From positions 1-64,000 of the forward strand of contig MEOH01000028.1 of assembly GCA_001769535.1 (NCBI GenBank): 64,000 nucleotides of DNA, in the 5' to 3' direction. Positions within the stretch are counted from its first letter, which is position 1; each line of letters begins with the position of its first letter. Below are positions 1-8,321 of the stretch, piece by piece. The notes under the pieces were generated by a model, which did no database searches, was not told the origin of the DNA, and was given only the letters and a program-made list of their open reading frames with translations. The position numbers were made by a program, and so were the translations under genes. Source of the DNA: Bacteroidetes bacterium GWF2_38_335. Its GTDB lineage: Bacteria > Bacteroidota > Bacteroidia > Bacteroidales > GWF2-38-335.

Positions 1-1837
1 TGGTGTAGAGCTGGTCGCCCGGAATGGCAAAGCGGTAATAAGTATTGGTCAAAAACCGGGCAGGGTTAAGATGTGTCAGCTTCATCTTTTCCTCTTCGGA
101 TAGGGTTTCCTTTAACACGAGATATTCATCATAAGGGTAATAGCCATGAAAATCGTGCGATTTGGTGTTGATCATCACATACTGCGTACCCTGTAATTTG
201 AAGGCCATCAGATAGCCGCACCTGAATTTTGGCTCCGTAAAATTTTCAATGACAACGGGCAGACACGATGGCGTAAAATAAGCTGTAGTTGTGGCGGCAT
301 AATCGGTTGCCAGATTCCCGGTGATGTCGGTGAAATCAACCAGAACCATGTTAAGCTCCGCATCTTCTTCATCTTCGAGCCAGTTTATGATCCATGGCGG
401 ATCGTGGATTTCGTCCCACTGGTATTTCCACAACTCGTCACCTTCGCCGTAATCCATAAGATTTTCGGTTGAACCGGATGAAAGAGAAGGGTAATCTGCA
501 TAGGTATGTTTTAACCTGAAAACCCCATGTCCGAGCTCATGCGCTATGGTGCGCACATCCTGCGAAAAGATAAACCCGAACTGTTTTTTAAAAGGCATGT
601 ATCCCGAAAGGGAAGCGTTGGCGGGGTTCGAAACGAAAAACAGGTAATAAACGTCCTCAGCGTACCCGGGACGACCAATAAATGCCGTGATGACCTCTTT
701 CATCTCCGGGGTGTAGTTAAGCGAGTTATCGGCATCCGTATTGTCAAAAAGATTGTTGGCGTTAAGATCGTAATCAACCGTGAAGCCGGATATGCTGCTT
801 ACCGTGAAACCGGCCACTGCTGTCCGGTAGATATTGTTTAGCTCCCATTCCACCGTTGCTGCAGCCGGCACAGGCGCTTCATTTACCGATACCAGAACCA
901 CCTGCCGCATTTCCTTTTCGTAGGATACAACGTTGGTCATTCCCAGGGTCAGTTCCTTTGCGTTTCCGGGTGCAGACCGGTCGGTATAGATGGCAGTGAG
1001 GGCGGTTTCGTTGTTGTTGCCCGGACCGGTTATCAGCAGTTGTTTGTCCAGTCCGGTATTGATCACCGGCACGTTTTCGCCTGTGCGCACAAGCTGAAAA
1101 AGAACCGAATCGGGGGTAAATCCGGCATAGACCGAATCGGTGTTCGTGGTTATTTTAAATGAGATGTGGTCAGATGTGCCTGTTTCCACAGATTTCCAGG
1201 GGATGAGGTAATCCTTTTTGTTGATTCTTGTTTTTTCGTACTTGCCGGACAGTTCGGGATATTGCAAACTGTCAAACCCGTAGATTTGATTTTGTGCAGG
1301 GAAAAATGAAACGGTCGCCGGAGTGAAAATATTCTGCTCCGGCGGACCAAAAAGCGCATGCAGAGCATCAATGATTGCCTGTGCAAGGGAACGGTCGTGG
1401 CCGGGATCAAGTGCATCATGGAGCATGGAGTTCAGCAGGCCGCTGATTTCTGCAAGGACGGATGACATGTGCTGCAGGTCAGAACTGGGGACCAGTGAAA
1501 CGGAGACAGAGAAGAGGTTTCCTTCGGCGGGAGGAGAAAATTCGGCTGTGAAGATCAGGTAGGGAGGTTGAAAATCTTCGTATTTGTTTTCGGAGAGGAG
1601 GTTGACAAATTCGGCCAATATTCCCGAATCCCTGACAAAAGCCTGTGTATATATGTTAAGTCCGGATGACTGTTTGTATGATTCGATTTCAGAAACAAGC
1701 GCGCTGTCGGTGAGGGACGAATAAATTTCCACAATGTTGCCGGCATTGGTGAAAATGGGCTCCCACACATTAATCTGTGCCCATGTGATATTGAAAAAAC
1801 AAATCAGAAAAAGAGGTATGAGAAAACTTTTTTTCAT
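1..1837 (-). CDS. Secreted zincin-like metallopeptidase protein, partial (3' end outside window)
   Basis: Absent from the ORF track because no stop lies in the window; I translated the reverse strand from the ATG at 1837 and the frame stays open for 612 codons to the edge. It starts with a signal peptide (MKKSFLIPLFLICFF...AQ). At about residue 425-440 is IAHELGHGVFRLKHT, an HExxH zinc motif with a third His, followed about 14 residues later by NLMDY. This HELGH...NLMDY arrangement is familiar from large Bacteroidota proteins with polymorphic-toxin-like architecture, where the peptidase may process or release a C-terminal domain; that role is inference. Residues 30-400 look like beta-rich surface domains. 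The C-terminus, which would hold any toxin or T9SS sorting domain, is missing. It is divergent from the beta-helix gene at 1997. Confidence 0.8.
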   Translation of the reverse strand, partial: MKKSFLIPLFLICFFNITWAQINVWEPIFTNAGNIVEIYSSLTDSALVSEIESYKQSSGLNIYTQAFVRDSGILAEFVNLLSENKYEDFQPPYLIFTAEFSPPAEGNLFSVSVSLVPSSDLQHMSSVLAEISGLLNSMLHDALDPGHDRSLAQAIIDALHALFGPPEQNIFTPATVSFFPAQNQIYGFDSLQYPELSGKYEKTRINKKDYLIPWKSVETGTSDHISFKITTNTDSVYAGFTPDSVLFQLVRTGENVPVINTGLDKQLLITGPGNNNETALTAIYTDRSAPGNAKELTLGMTNVVSYEKEMRQVVLVSVNEAPVPAAATVEWELNNIYRTAVAGFTVSSISGFTVDYDLNANNLFDNTDADNSLNYTPEMKEVITAFIGRPGYAEDVYYLFFVSNPANASLSGYMPFKKQFGFIFSQDVRTIAHELGHGVFRLKHTYADYPSLSSGSTENLMDYGEGDELWKYQWDEIHDPPWIINWLEDEEDAELNMVLVDFTDITGNLATDYAATTTAYFTPSCLPVVIENFTEPKFRCGYLMAFKLQGTQYVMINTKSHDFHGYYPYDEYLVLKETLSEEEKMKLTHLNPARFLTNTYYRFAIPGDQLYT

Positions 1838-1996
1838 GGTTATACTGTTCAAAATAACATCTTATGTAAACAACAAACAATTATAACAAATGTTTTTGAT
1901 ATGTAAATAATGTTTTGATAAATTATTTTCAGGAAATGTTATTTTCAGGCAACCATTACTTAAGAAATCACGTCTTTTTATCAAAACTATTATACT

Positions 1997-3460
1997 ATGA
2001 AAAAGGGACTTTTATTGATTCTTTTCATTTTCTGCTTTACACTTAACCCGTTTTCTCAGGTAATTTTTTTCTCGGGAGATATAAACAGCAATACTTTATG
2101 GGATGCAGATACAGTTAAAATAACGGGAAATGTATCCATAAACAGCGGGGCCACTCTGGCCATTGCACCCGGAACAGTTATTTCTTTACAGGGCTATTAC
2201 CGGATCACTGTTCTGGGAGCTATTATTGCCTGTGGTATTGAAAACGATTCCATAATTTTTACCGTTCAGGACACTTCACTTTGCTATTTGGAAGATACAT
2301 TGGCAGGCGGATGGGATGGTATACATCTTGATTCTGTTTCTGAAACAAATGATTCCAGTATTTTTAAATATTGCGGAATTTATTATGGGAAAAGCTTTAA
2401 CAATGGCGGGGGAATTTATTTAAAATACAATAACAAGGTCCGCTTTGATCATTGTACTTTCTTTCATAATATGTGTCATTGGGATGGTGGAGGAATGGTG
2501 ATTGAATATTCAGACTGTATCATCCGAAATTGTGAATTCTATAAAAATAATGGCCGCGCACACGGGGGTGGTTTATGCTCATATGGTGGGAAACCCGAAT
2601 TCGAAAACAATCTATTTTATATGAATTTTACGTGGGGCTGAGGCGGCGGAATGAGCTGCTACTACAGCTTAAGCAACATAAACGCAAACAGGTTTCATAA
2701 CAATTGGGCAGATATTTGCGGAGGAGGATTTTATGGTTACGGAGGAATTTTTAAGATCACAAACAATTTGGTTACAAACAACGGGAGGCATGCCATTAAA
2801 AACACATTATCGGATTTTTATATGCGAAATAATACCGTTGCATTGAATCAGGGAGCAGCTATTTATGTTGAAGAAGGAGCGTTGTTTAATCTGGCCAACA
2901 ACATTTTCTGGGGGAATGAATATGCGGGAATTGACACGTCTGTTTATACTACCGTGACTTTATTGACCAACAATATCATTGAAAGTTTTCCCGGGGCCGC
3001 TGATCCGCTATTTATAAATCCTACTGTGGGTTTCGGAATCGATTACGATGGTTTGTCGGCCGACTGGACGCTCAATGAATTTTCACCGGCTTTCAACGCG
3101 GGAACACCTGATACAACAGGATTGTTCATTCCAATCACCGACCTCGACGGCCACCAAAGAATTATTGCCGACACCATTGATATGGGTTGTTTTGAGTATG
3201 ATTATGGAATTTCTGTTGACCAGCCGGAAAGCAAAGAAAACCTGATTGTATATCCAAACCCCGCCCGGGATGTTATTTATTTTAATACCCGGGAAATTAT
3301 TGAATCTGTTACAGCAACAGATATTTCGGGCAAGAAATTCCATTTGCGATCAAACAGAAACAGCGCAGACATCCGTTTTTTACCGGCAGGAATTTATGAA
3401 TTGAAAATACGCAATCAGAAAAAGAAATTTACAGAAAAAATAATGTTGATTAAACTGTAG
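1997..3460 (+). pseudogene. T9SS-secreted right-handed beta-helix protein interrupted by in-frame TGA
   Basis: Two track ORFs (1997-2641 and 2651-3460) are one reading frame of 487 codons split only by TGA at 2639-2641; the offset 654 is divisible by three. The N-terminus has a signal peptide (MKKGLLLILFIFCF). The body has repeating GGG(M/L/F) turns and N-rich rungs typical of a parallel beta-helix, and the rung pattern continues across the stop without indel. The C-terminus carries a T9SS sorting domain (YPNPARDVIYF near residue 418, ending KIMLIKL), so the intact product would be a secreted or surface-attached protein. The second half has no signal peptide of its own. Either a recent nonsense mutation, a strain polymorphism or an assembly error. 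A strong terminator follows. Confidence 0.8.
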
Positions 3461-3461
3461 G

Positions 3462-3479
3462 GCCATGCCTCTGCATGGC
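3462..3479. repeat. Small hairpin after the beta-helix gene
   Basis: GCCATGC and GCATGGC pair around a CTCT loop just after the stop codon. No T tract follows, so it is not itself a terminator; it resembles the short palindromic debris seen in other gaps of this window. Confidence 0.4.
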
Positions 3480-3509
3480 TGTGCTTTTAATGACATACCC
3501 AAAACATTA

Positions 3510-3535
3510 AAAAACCCCGGAACCCCGGGGTTTTT
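3510..3535 (+). terminator. Rho-independent terminator
   Basis: An 11-bp perfect stem, AAAAACCCCGG pairing with CCGGGGTTTTT around an AACC loop, ends in a T run. It lies 50 bases after the beta-helix gene. The A-rich 5' arm makes it usable in both directions, so it may also stop reading from the minus strand. Confidence 0.85.
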
Positions 3536-3540
3536 AATTG

Positions 3541-3770
3541 AACCAATAAACATTCTATGAAAATCTGCTACGAAAATCCTTTACGTTTTTATGAATTTTG
3601 TCAAGTTTACCCAACAAAAGTACCATCACATGAAAAAAGATCCGTTACAGAATTTTGTAAAAAAGTTATAGGAGGGAGAAAAAGCCACAGGAAAGCAAAA
3701 AGCCGCCAATACTCAAATTTTTAATCATTCGCGCATTAGCGGCTAACTTAAAAATATTTCAATCAAAAAA
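3541..3770. other. Intergenic stretch with a doubtful 55-codon ORF and a repeat fragment
   Basis: Part of a 310-base gap between the beta-helix gene and tpx. An ATG at 3557 opens a 55-residue basic frame ending at 3724, too short for the track; I recognise no family and see no good start signals, so I do not call it. The stretch AATCATTCGCGCATTAGCGG at 3723-3742 shares its first 15 bases with a repeat after mqnC. Nothing else is visible. Confidence 0.4.
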
Positions 3771-4271
3771 CTAAGCCAAAACTTTCATGGCAGCATTATA
3801 ATCGGGTTCTTCAACAATTTCGGGAACCTGCTGCGAATAAACAACTTTATGGTTTTCATCAAGAATCACAACAGCCCTTGAATGCAGGTGTGCAAGCGGA
3901 CCATCGGCGATTTCAAGACCATAGTTTTTACCAAATTCGCCAGTGGCAAAATCGGAAAGGGTAATTACGTTATTTAAGCCTTCGGCTCCGCAGAATCTTG
4001 CCTGAGCAAAGGGAAGATCGCGTGAAATACAAAGCACTTTTGTGTTTTTCATGTCACCGGCAAGCTTGTTGAACTGACGGACTGATGCAGCGCAAACACC
4101 TGTATCCAGACTTGGGAATATGTTCAGTACCAGTCTCTGTCCTTTAAAATCGGCCAGCGATACAACTGAAAGATCTGATTTTACAAGTCTGAAATCTTTT
4201 GCGTTTTCACCGTTTTTTGGAAGTTCACCTGTGGTGTTGAAGGGATTTCCCTTTAAAGTTATTTTTGCCAT
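3771..4271 (-). CDS. tpx: Thiol peroxidase Tpx
   Basis: A 166-residue atypical 2-Cys peroxiredoxin of usual length. It reduces hydrogen and organic peroxides in the cytoplasm using thioredoxin. The peroxidatic cysteine is in SLDTGVCAASVR (about residue 60) and the resolving cysteine in DLPFAQARFCG (about residue 94), the classic Tpx pair; the C-terminal half keeps the LHSRAVVILDE segment. The ATG at 4271 is supported by an upstream TATATTTG box. It stands alone between a terminator and the convergent-free gap before dedA, and suggests oxygen or peroxide stress defence in an otherwise anaerobic gene set. Confidence 0.95.
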   Translation of the reverse strand: MAKITLKGNPFNTTGELPKNGENAKDFRLVKSDLSVVSLADFKGQRLVLNIFPSLDTGVCAASVRQFNKLAGDMKNTKVLCISRDLPFAQARFCGAEGLNNVITLSDFATGEFGKNYGLEIADGPLAHLHSRAVVILDENHKVVYSQQVPEIVEEPDYNAAMKVLA

Positions 4272-4310
4272 ATTAAATCTGTTTAAGGTTTATTAAAATG
4301 TTTAGCGATA

Positions 4311-4318
4311 CAAATATA
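4311..4318 (-). promoter_or_regulatory. Bacteroidota -7 box for tpx
   Basis: Read on the minus strand the bases are TATATTTG, an exact TAnnTTTG match, about 40 bases before the tpx ATG. I see no clear TTTG at the -33 distance. Confidence 0.45.
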
Positions 4319-4394
4319 TATAAAAAAATCAATTTAAGTACTTAATAGCTTAAATTATTTTAAAATAATTTGTTAAATGTTGAATATTAACATA

Positions 4395-5015
4395 TTAAGA
4401 TTTTTTAGATTTCCTTCTCCTGACAGCTTTAAATACCAGGTATCCCACAAAAAGAACAGCAATGGCGATAAATCCCCAGGTTATTTCCTGCATGTACTCT
4501 TCCCATTTGTCAATGAGATAATAGCTGAGTACGGCAAGAATGGTGTTCCAAATCAAACTTCCAAGCGCAGTAAACAGAATGAAACTTTTCAGGTTCATTT
4601 TGGATAAGCCGGCCGGAATGGATATCAAATGCCTGATTCCCGGCAACAATCTTCCGATAAAAGTTGAGATATTTCCGTTTTTTAGAAAGTAGTTTTCTGC
4701 ATGCTCAACCTTTTGCCTGTTGATGAAAAAGATCCTTGCCAGTTTGCTGTCTGCCAGTCCATATATAATTTTTCTCCCCAGATAGTACGACAGCATATAA
4801 TTAAATAATGCACCGATAACACAACCGACGGTAGAGAAAACAATAATCAGAATCAGGTTTAACTGTCCGGTTACAGCCAGGTAAGCAGCCGGCGGAATAA
4901 CCAGCTCACTGGGAAGCGGGACAAAAGAACTTTCAACCGCCATTAAAACTGTTATTGTGAAATAATTGATGTTGGCAAGGTACCAGTCAATAAAGGGTTG
5001 CAGAAATTCGAGCAT
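4395..5015 (-). CDS. DedA family membrane protein
   Basis: About 206 residues with four or more hydrophobic segments. The N-terminal ESSFVPLPSELVIPPAAYLA and the later GRLLPGIRHLISIPAGLSKM are signature DedA/SNARE-associated motifs. DedA proteins act in the inner membrane and are linked to lipid (undecaprenyl-phosphate or phosphatidylethanolamine) translocation and envelope homeostasis. The track uses a TTG at 5030, but that TTG lies inside a TATCTTTG -7 box, so I take the ATG at 5015 (MLEFLQPFID), which also matches the family's usual start. The C-terminus is basic (RRRKSKKS). Confidence 0.92.
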   Translation of the reverse strand: MLEFLQPFIDWYLANINYFTITVLMAVESSFVPLPSELVIPPAAYLAVTGQLNLILIIVFSTVGCVIGALFNYMLSYYLGRKIIYGLADSKLARIFFINRQKVEHAENYFLKNGNISTFIGRLLPGIRHLISIPAGLSKMNLKSFILFTALGSLIWNTILAVLSYYLIDKWEEYMQEITWGFIAIAVLFVGYLVFKAVRRRKSKKS

Positions 5016-5027
5016 GTTTTTTTCTTG

Positions 5028-5058
5028 CAAAGATAGAAAAATTGGTTTAATAGTGAAA
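5028..5058 (-). promoter_or_regulatory. Promoter of dedA-family gene
   Basis: On the minus strand TATCTTTG (5028-5035) matches the -7 consensus, with TTTC 19 bases upstream in place of TTTG. It overlaps the annotated TTG start, which argues for the ATG at 5015 and a very short leader. Confidence 0.5.
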
Positions 5059-5077
5059 TGTGTGAAAATACATATGC

Positions 5078-5131
5078 AACCACCAACCAGTGGTTGTCAT
5101 TTCGACTGAAGGGAGAAATCTCCAATTATAT
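5078..5131. repeat. Intergenic palindromic repeat fragment
   Basis: CAACCAC...GTGGTTG forms a hairpin, followed by TGTCATTTCGACTGAAGG and AGAAATCTCC, the pattern of a dispersed non-coding repeat common in Bacteroidota genomes. It lies between divergent genes. Confidence 0.5.
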
Positions 5132-5224
5132 CACCGGCAACTAATTATTTTAAATTATACGTCATTTAAAAACCAAATTATTATAAATTTGCGTTGACCA
5201 GCGAAGAATAACATGAGCTTTTAA

Positions 5225-5944
5225 TTGAAAAAAACGGGAATCATATTAATCACAATCCTTCTGCTGCTTTCCGCCGAAAACGCCAGATCGCAATCCCATA
5301 TCCGCACCTTTTTCGATGCCGGCTCAAACAATGTTTCTGATGGTTTGTTTCTTAAATCAACGGTGGCCGGACAATATCAATATCGCAGGATTTTTATTTT
5401 TGCAGCGTCGCGGTTTAACCTGGTTTCAAAAACAGAAAGCGCTTTTTCAGGAGCTGAGCTTCATGTCTCAAAAAAATTCCCTACCAGATATTGCAACTAT
5501 AATATCGATGGCTTTTTATTTCACAACAAACACATTAAAAAAATGTTTGAAAACAAGGCCGGACTCTTAGCTGGAATAGATCTGGTTCACTGGACCATCA
5601 ATTTTGGTATTTCAAAAGGGGTTTCGGGTTTTACCCAAAAAGCAGCCGATGAATATGGGATAACGAGTGGCCGGACGATGACAGAAAAACTTAATTTCAT
5701 TTATCAGTTCAAATACAAGGTCTTTAAAAATGAGGAAAAACTTACTATTTCACTGACAAACAGGGATGTTTTTCTTGTGGAAAAGGAACCCAATCCGCTG
5801 ATCAGTGTGGGCGGGTATTACAAATTGACCGAATACATTAAATGCACCGGAGAATTGTTTTATAAAACGAACGGGACGCTGAATCTGGCAGCAAATTATT
5901 TTGGTTTTTACTTTAGAGCGGGGGTGAAATGGGAACTAAAGTAA
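5225..5944 (+). CDS. Outer-membrane beta-barrel-like protein, unknown function
   Basis: 239 residues starting at a TTG (an upstream ATG is closed by a stop within four codons). It has a clear signal peptide ending SAENARSQ, then alternating aromatic-hydrophobic strands (for example FIFAASRFNLV, FYFRAGVKWEL) and an aromatic-rich end, as in small outer-membrane barrels. I do not recognise a named family. Its 3' end overlaps the next gene, a lipoprotein phosphoesterase, by 16 bases, so the two are probably co-transcribed and translationally coupled. Confidence 0.7.
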   Translation: MKKTGIILITILLLLSAENARSQSHIRTFFDAGSNNVSDGLFLKSTVAGQYQYRRIFIFAASRFNLVSKTESAFSGAELHVSKKFPTRYCNYNIDGFLFHNKHIKKMFENKAGLLAGIDLVHWTINFGISKGVSGFTQKAADEYGITSGRTMTEKLNFIYQFKYKVFKNEEKLTISLTNRDVFLVEKEPNPLISVGGYYKLTEYIKCTGELFYKTNGTLNLAANYFGFYFRAGVKWELK

Positions 5945-6765
5945 TCATCTTTCTTTTGGTATGCATTTCCCTGGTTTCCTGCAAAAAACTCGATCCCAAA
6001 GGTCTGTTTGCCTCCGATGATCCTGCAAACAAAAGGTTTGAGCAGTCTCAGGATTGGAATACCGCCCATCCGGCAGTCGAAATAATCACCGGTTCAGATT
6101 CCTACACCATTTTTGCTTTGGGCGACAGCCATATCGGCGAAACCGCAAGTCTTGATTCATTTCTGACCGAAGCAACAGAGCAAAATATTACAGCAGTGCT
6201 CATGGCAGGCGACCTCACCACAGGCCATGTAGAAGACCAGATGAGATCCAGCGATATTATTAACATGCATGATACTTTGAATATCTTTACCACACCGGGA
6301 AACCACGATCTATTTTTTGACGGGTGGGAAACATTTTTTTCGCTTTTCGGAGCATCTTCATATTATTTTTCGGTAAAAACACCATCCGCCTCCGATCTCT
6401 TTATTTGTCTGGACACAGGCGGAGCCACGCTGGGCAAAGACCAGTTCGAATGGTTAAAAAACCTTCTCGAATCTGAGCGCAATAATTTCAGGCACTGCAT
6501 CATTTTCACCCACATCAATTTCCCGCGATTCAGAACGATCTTCAGCAGTAATCAGGCAGCCGAGGAAATGTATACGTTGTTCGACCTGATGTCAAAGCAC
6601 AAAGTGGATATGGTAATCGGTGCCCACGACCACGAGCGCAACGCAGTGCAGTTTGGCAATACGCTATACGTAACCATGGATGCTTTTAGCAGAGAGGAAG
6701 AAGTTTCGGGATATCTGAAACTTGAGGTCGACAGTGAAAATCTGATTTATTTTTTTGAACAATAA
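5929..6765 (+). CDS. Lipoprotein calcineurin-like metallophosphoesterase
   Basis: 278 residues. The lipobox LVSC near residue 18 predicts lipid anchoring. The full metallophosphoesterase metal set is visible in order: GDSHIG (D-x-H), GDLT, GNHD, FTHIN and GAHDHE, the last a variant of the usual GHxH. The product should be a periplasm- or envelope-facing phosphodiesterase or phosphatase; the substrate cannot be told from sequence. It overlaps the upstream barrel gene by 16 bases and converges on the pRiA4b-like gene with only nine bases between them. Confidence 0.88.
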   Translation: MGTKVIIFLLVCISLVSCKKLDPKGLFASDDPANKRFEQSQDWNTAHPAVEIITGSDSYTIFALGDSHIGETASLDSFLTEATEQNITAVLMAGDLTTGHVEDQMRSSDIINMHDTLNIFTTPGNHDLFFDGWETFFSLFGASSYYFSVKTPSASDLFICLDTGGATLGKDQFEWLKNLLESERNNFRHCIIFTHINFPRFRTIFSSNQAAEEMYTLFDLMSKHKVDMVIGAHDHERNAVQFGNTLYVTMDAFSREEEVSGYLKLEVDSENLIYFFEQ

Positions 6766-6774
6766 TAATTGTAA

Positions 6775-7311
6775 CTAAATATCCTCCGGTTCAGGGGCAT
6801 CCTCAATATTGGTAAAAAGATTGTAATCATCCAGATCTTCATTACTTCGGGTTTCCTCGCCGTAGATGGCATCAAGATCCTGATCAAGAATGTCGTTTAT
6901 AGAAACATCAACCACCATTATTTGTTTGGGAGCTAAACCTTTGGAGAGGACGCATTGGGGATATTTCTTTTTAGGTTCCGGACTGAGAATTTCCTTCAGT
7001 TCGATATAAAAAGCGCGATCTGAAAAGAAATCAAAAACATAGATCAGCCGGTCTTTCACTTTTTTAATTAAATAATCAAGATTCACCTCCGACATAACCA
7101 GAGAATTGCTTTCCATATCCATCATGGTAATTTCCATTCCCTTTTTCCATCCATCCTCAACCAGAAAAAAAGAAGTTATTTGTGTCATATCATAATCGGC
7201 CGATTTTTGAATGGCCTCGTGAAAATCAAGAAAAGAACTGTCTTTTCTGATGTCAATCTCCCTGTAAAACTGGTCTTCATCAGGAGAAACTATTCTGAAT
7301 CTGTATATCAT
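6775..7311 (-). CDS. Plasmid pRiA4b ORF-3-like protein
   Basis: 178 residues. The start MIYRFRIV, an FxxxIxI...FLDFHEAIQ segment and the aspartate/glutamate-rich tail fit the pRiA4b ORF-3-like family (PF07929), a fold first noted on plasmids and IS passengers and frequent as a chromosomal single gene in Bacteroidota. Its biochemical role is unknown. The ATG overlaps the TGA of the upstream acyl-CoA reductase gene by four bases (ATGA), so it is the third member of a tightly coupled operon with pepA. The C-terminal 40 residues are highly acidic. Confidence 0.75.
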   Translation of the reverse strand: MIYRFRIVSPDEDQFYREIDIRKDSSFLDFHEAIQKSADYDMTQITSFFLVEDGWKKGMEITMMDMESNSLVMSEVNLDYLIKKVKDRLIYVFDFFSDRAFYIELKEILSPEPKKKYPQCVLSKGLAPKQIMVVDVSINDILDQDLDAIYGEETRSNEDLDDYNLFTNIEDAPEPEDI

Positions 7312-8321
7312 ATCCGTTCCGATAAAAATTTCATTGTATCCACTCCATCTGCATAATCATCAATTTCAGGCTGTTGGGCTTTTCCGAAACCTATGGCTCC
7401 GGGAATTTTCCCTGAGTTTGAAATCACACACTGCAACCGGTCTTTTATGCTGATGAACGTATCGGCTAAATTACAAATATCTCCGTAATTTTCATAGTAG
7501 AGAACCGAAATCGGGGATGATAAATCACTGCTTTTTTTCAGGAGGATATTTCCTGCATCGTAATACTCTTCACGGTTAAGGAGATATATGGATTTATAAT
7601 AATCAAAATTATTGATGTACTTATTGTGGTCCATCAGATGTTTATATTCTGAAAACGGCTTTTCAAATTGTTTAAAATCATATTTTTCAGGCAGATAAAT
7701 CTTGGATACGTTTCGGCAGCCTTTTCCGAAATACAAAAAGACATCCTTTGCCAGATATTTCAGATCTTCCTCTGTTTCATCTCCGGTCAATACCGCAACC
7801 GAATTTCTGTTTTTACGGATTATGTGCGGATATTTTTTAAAATAATACTCAAAATAATTTGCTGAATTATCGCTGCCCGTTGCAATGATCGCATCGAAAG
7901 TTCCGGGTTTTTCATCGGTAAAGGTTATTTTTTCTGAGAAACCGGGATCAATCTTAATGAGCAGTTCGCTGATTTTTGAAAACAAATAATTGTCCTTATG
8001 TGAGATTTTTCCCAGGAAATTATTTCCCGAAACCAACACGCACATAAAGTCGTGAAATCCCACAAGCGGAATGTTTCCGGCAGTTATAACAGCAATTGTT
8101 TTTGGACGGGATCCGGATTTTTTATGCGGATATCGGGCTGCCCATTCATACAATTTTTTTTTATGGAGCATTTTACTCAGTGATTCCAGGGCAAAAACCG
8201 AAAACTCACGGGTAAACCAGGGATTGAGCATTTCATTTTCCCTGAGATTTTCTTCAGTAGCCAGAGACATCATCTCACGGCCCAGTTTGGCAAACGCCTT
8301 CAGAGTTTTTTCCTGTGTCAT
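7308..8321 (-). CDS. Acyl-CoA reductase, LuxC family
   Basis: 337 residues. LuxC-type enzymes reduce acyl-CoA or acyl groups to aldehydes with NADPH, through an acyl-cysteine intermediate. Visible features are the nucleotide-binding region (ITAGNIPLVGFHD, about residue 78) and GKGCRNVSKIYLP (about residue 200) with the likely catalytic Cys. The C-terminus AIGFGKAQQPEIDDYADGVD is typical of the Bacteroidota branch. It is shorter than the luminescence LuxC proteins. It overlaps pepA upstream and the pRiA4b-like gene downstream by ATGA, implying translational coupling. The physiological substrate is not evident. Confidence 0.85.
   Translation of the reverse strand: MTQEKTLKAFAKLGREMMSLATEENLRENEMLNPWFTREFSVFALESLSKMLHKKKLYEWAARYPHKKSGSRPKTIAVITAGNIPLVGFHDFMCVLVSGNNFLGKISHKDNYLFSKISELLIKIDPGFSEKITFTDEKPGTFDAIIATGSDNSANYFEYYFKKYPHIIRKNRNSVAVLTGDETEEDLKYLAKDVFLYFGKGCRNVSKIYLPEKYDFKQFEKPFSEYKHLMDHNKYINNFDYYKSIYLLNREEYYDAGNILLKKSSDLSSPISVLYYENYGDICNLADTFISIKDRLQCVISNSGKIPGAIGFGKAQQPEIDDYADGVDTMKFLSERI

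Noticed and set aside
2639-2641. TGA reassigned to Trp or another amino acid
   Set aside because: TGA ends at least eight intact genes here (for example at 7308, 8318, 30504, 31307, 37449, 47019, 50040, 54165), several with ATGA overlaps, so it is a working stop.
3557-3724. 55-codon ORF between the beta-helix gene and tpx
   Set aside because: No recognised family, no promoter or ribosome-site support, very basic composition, and its stop lies in a repeat.
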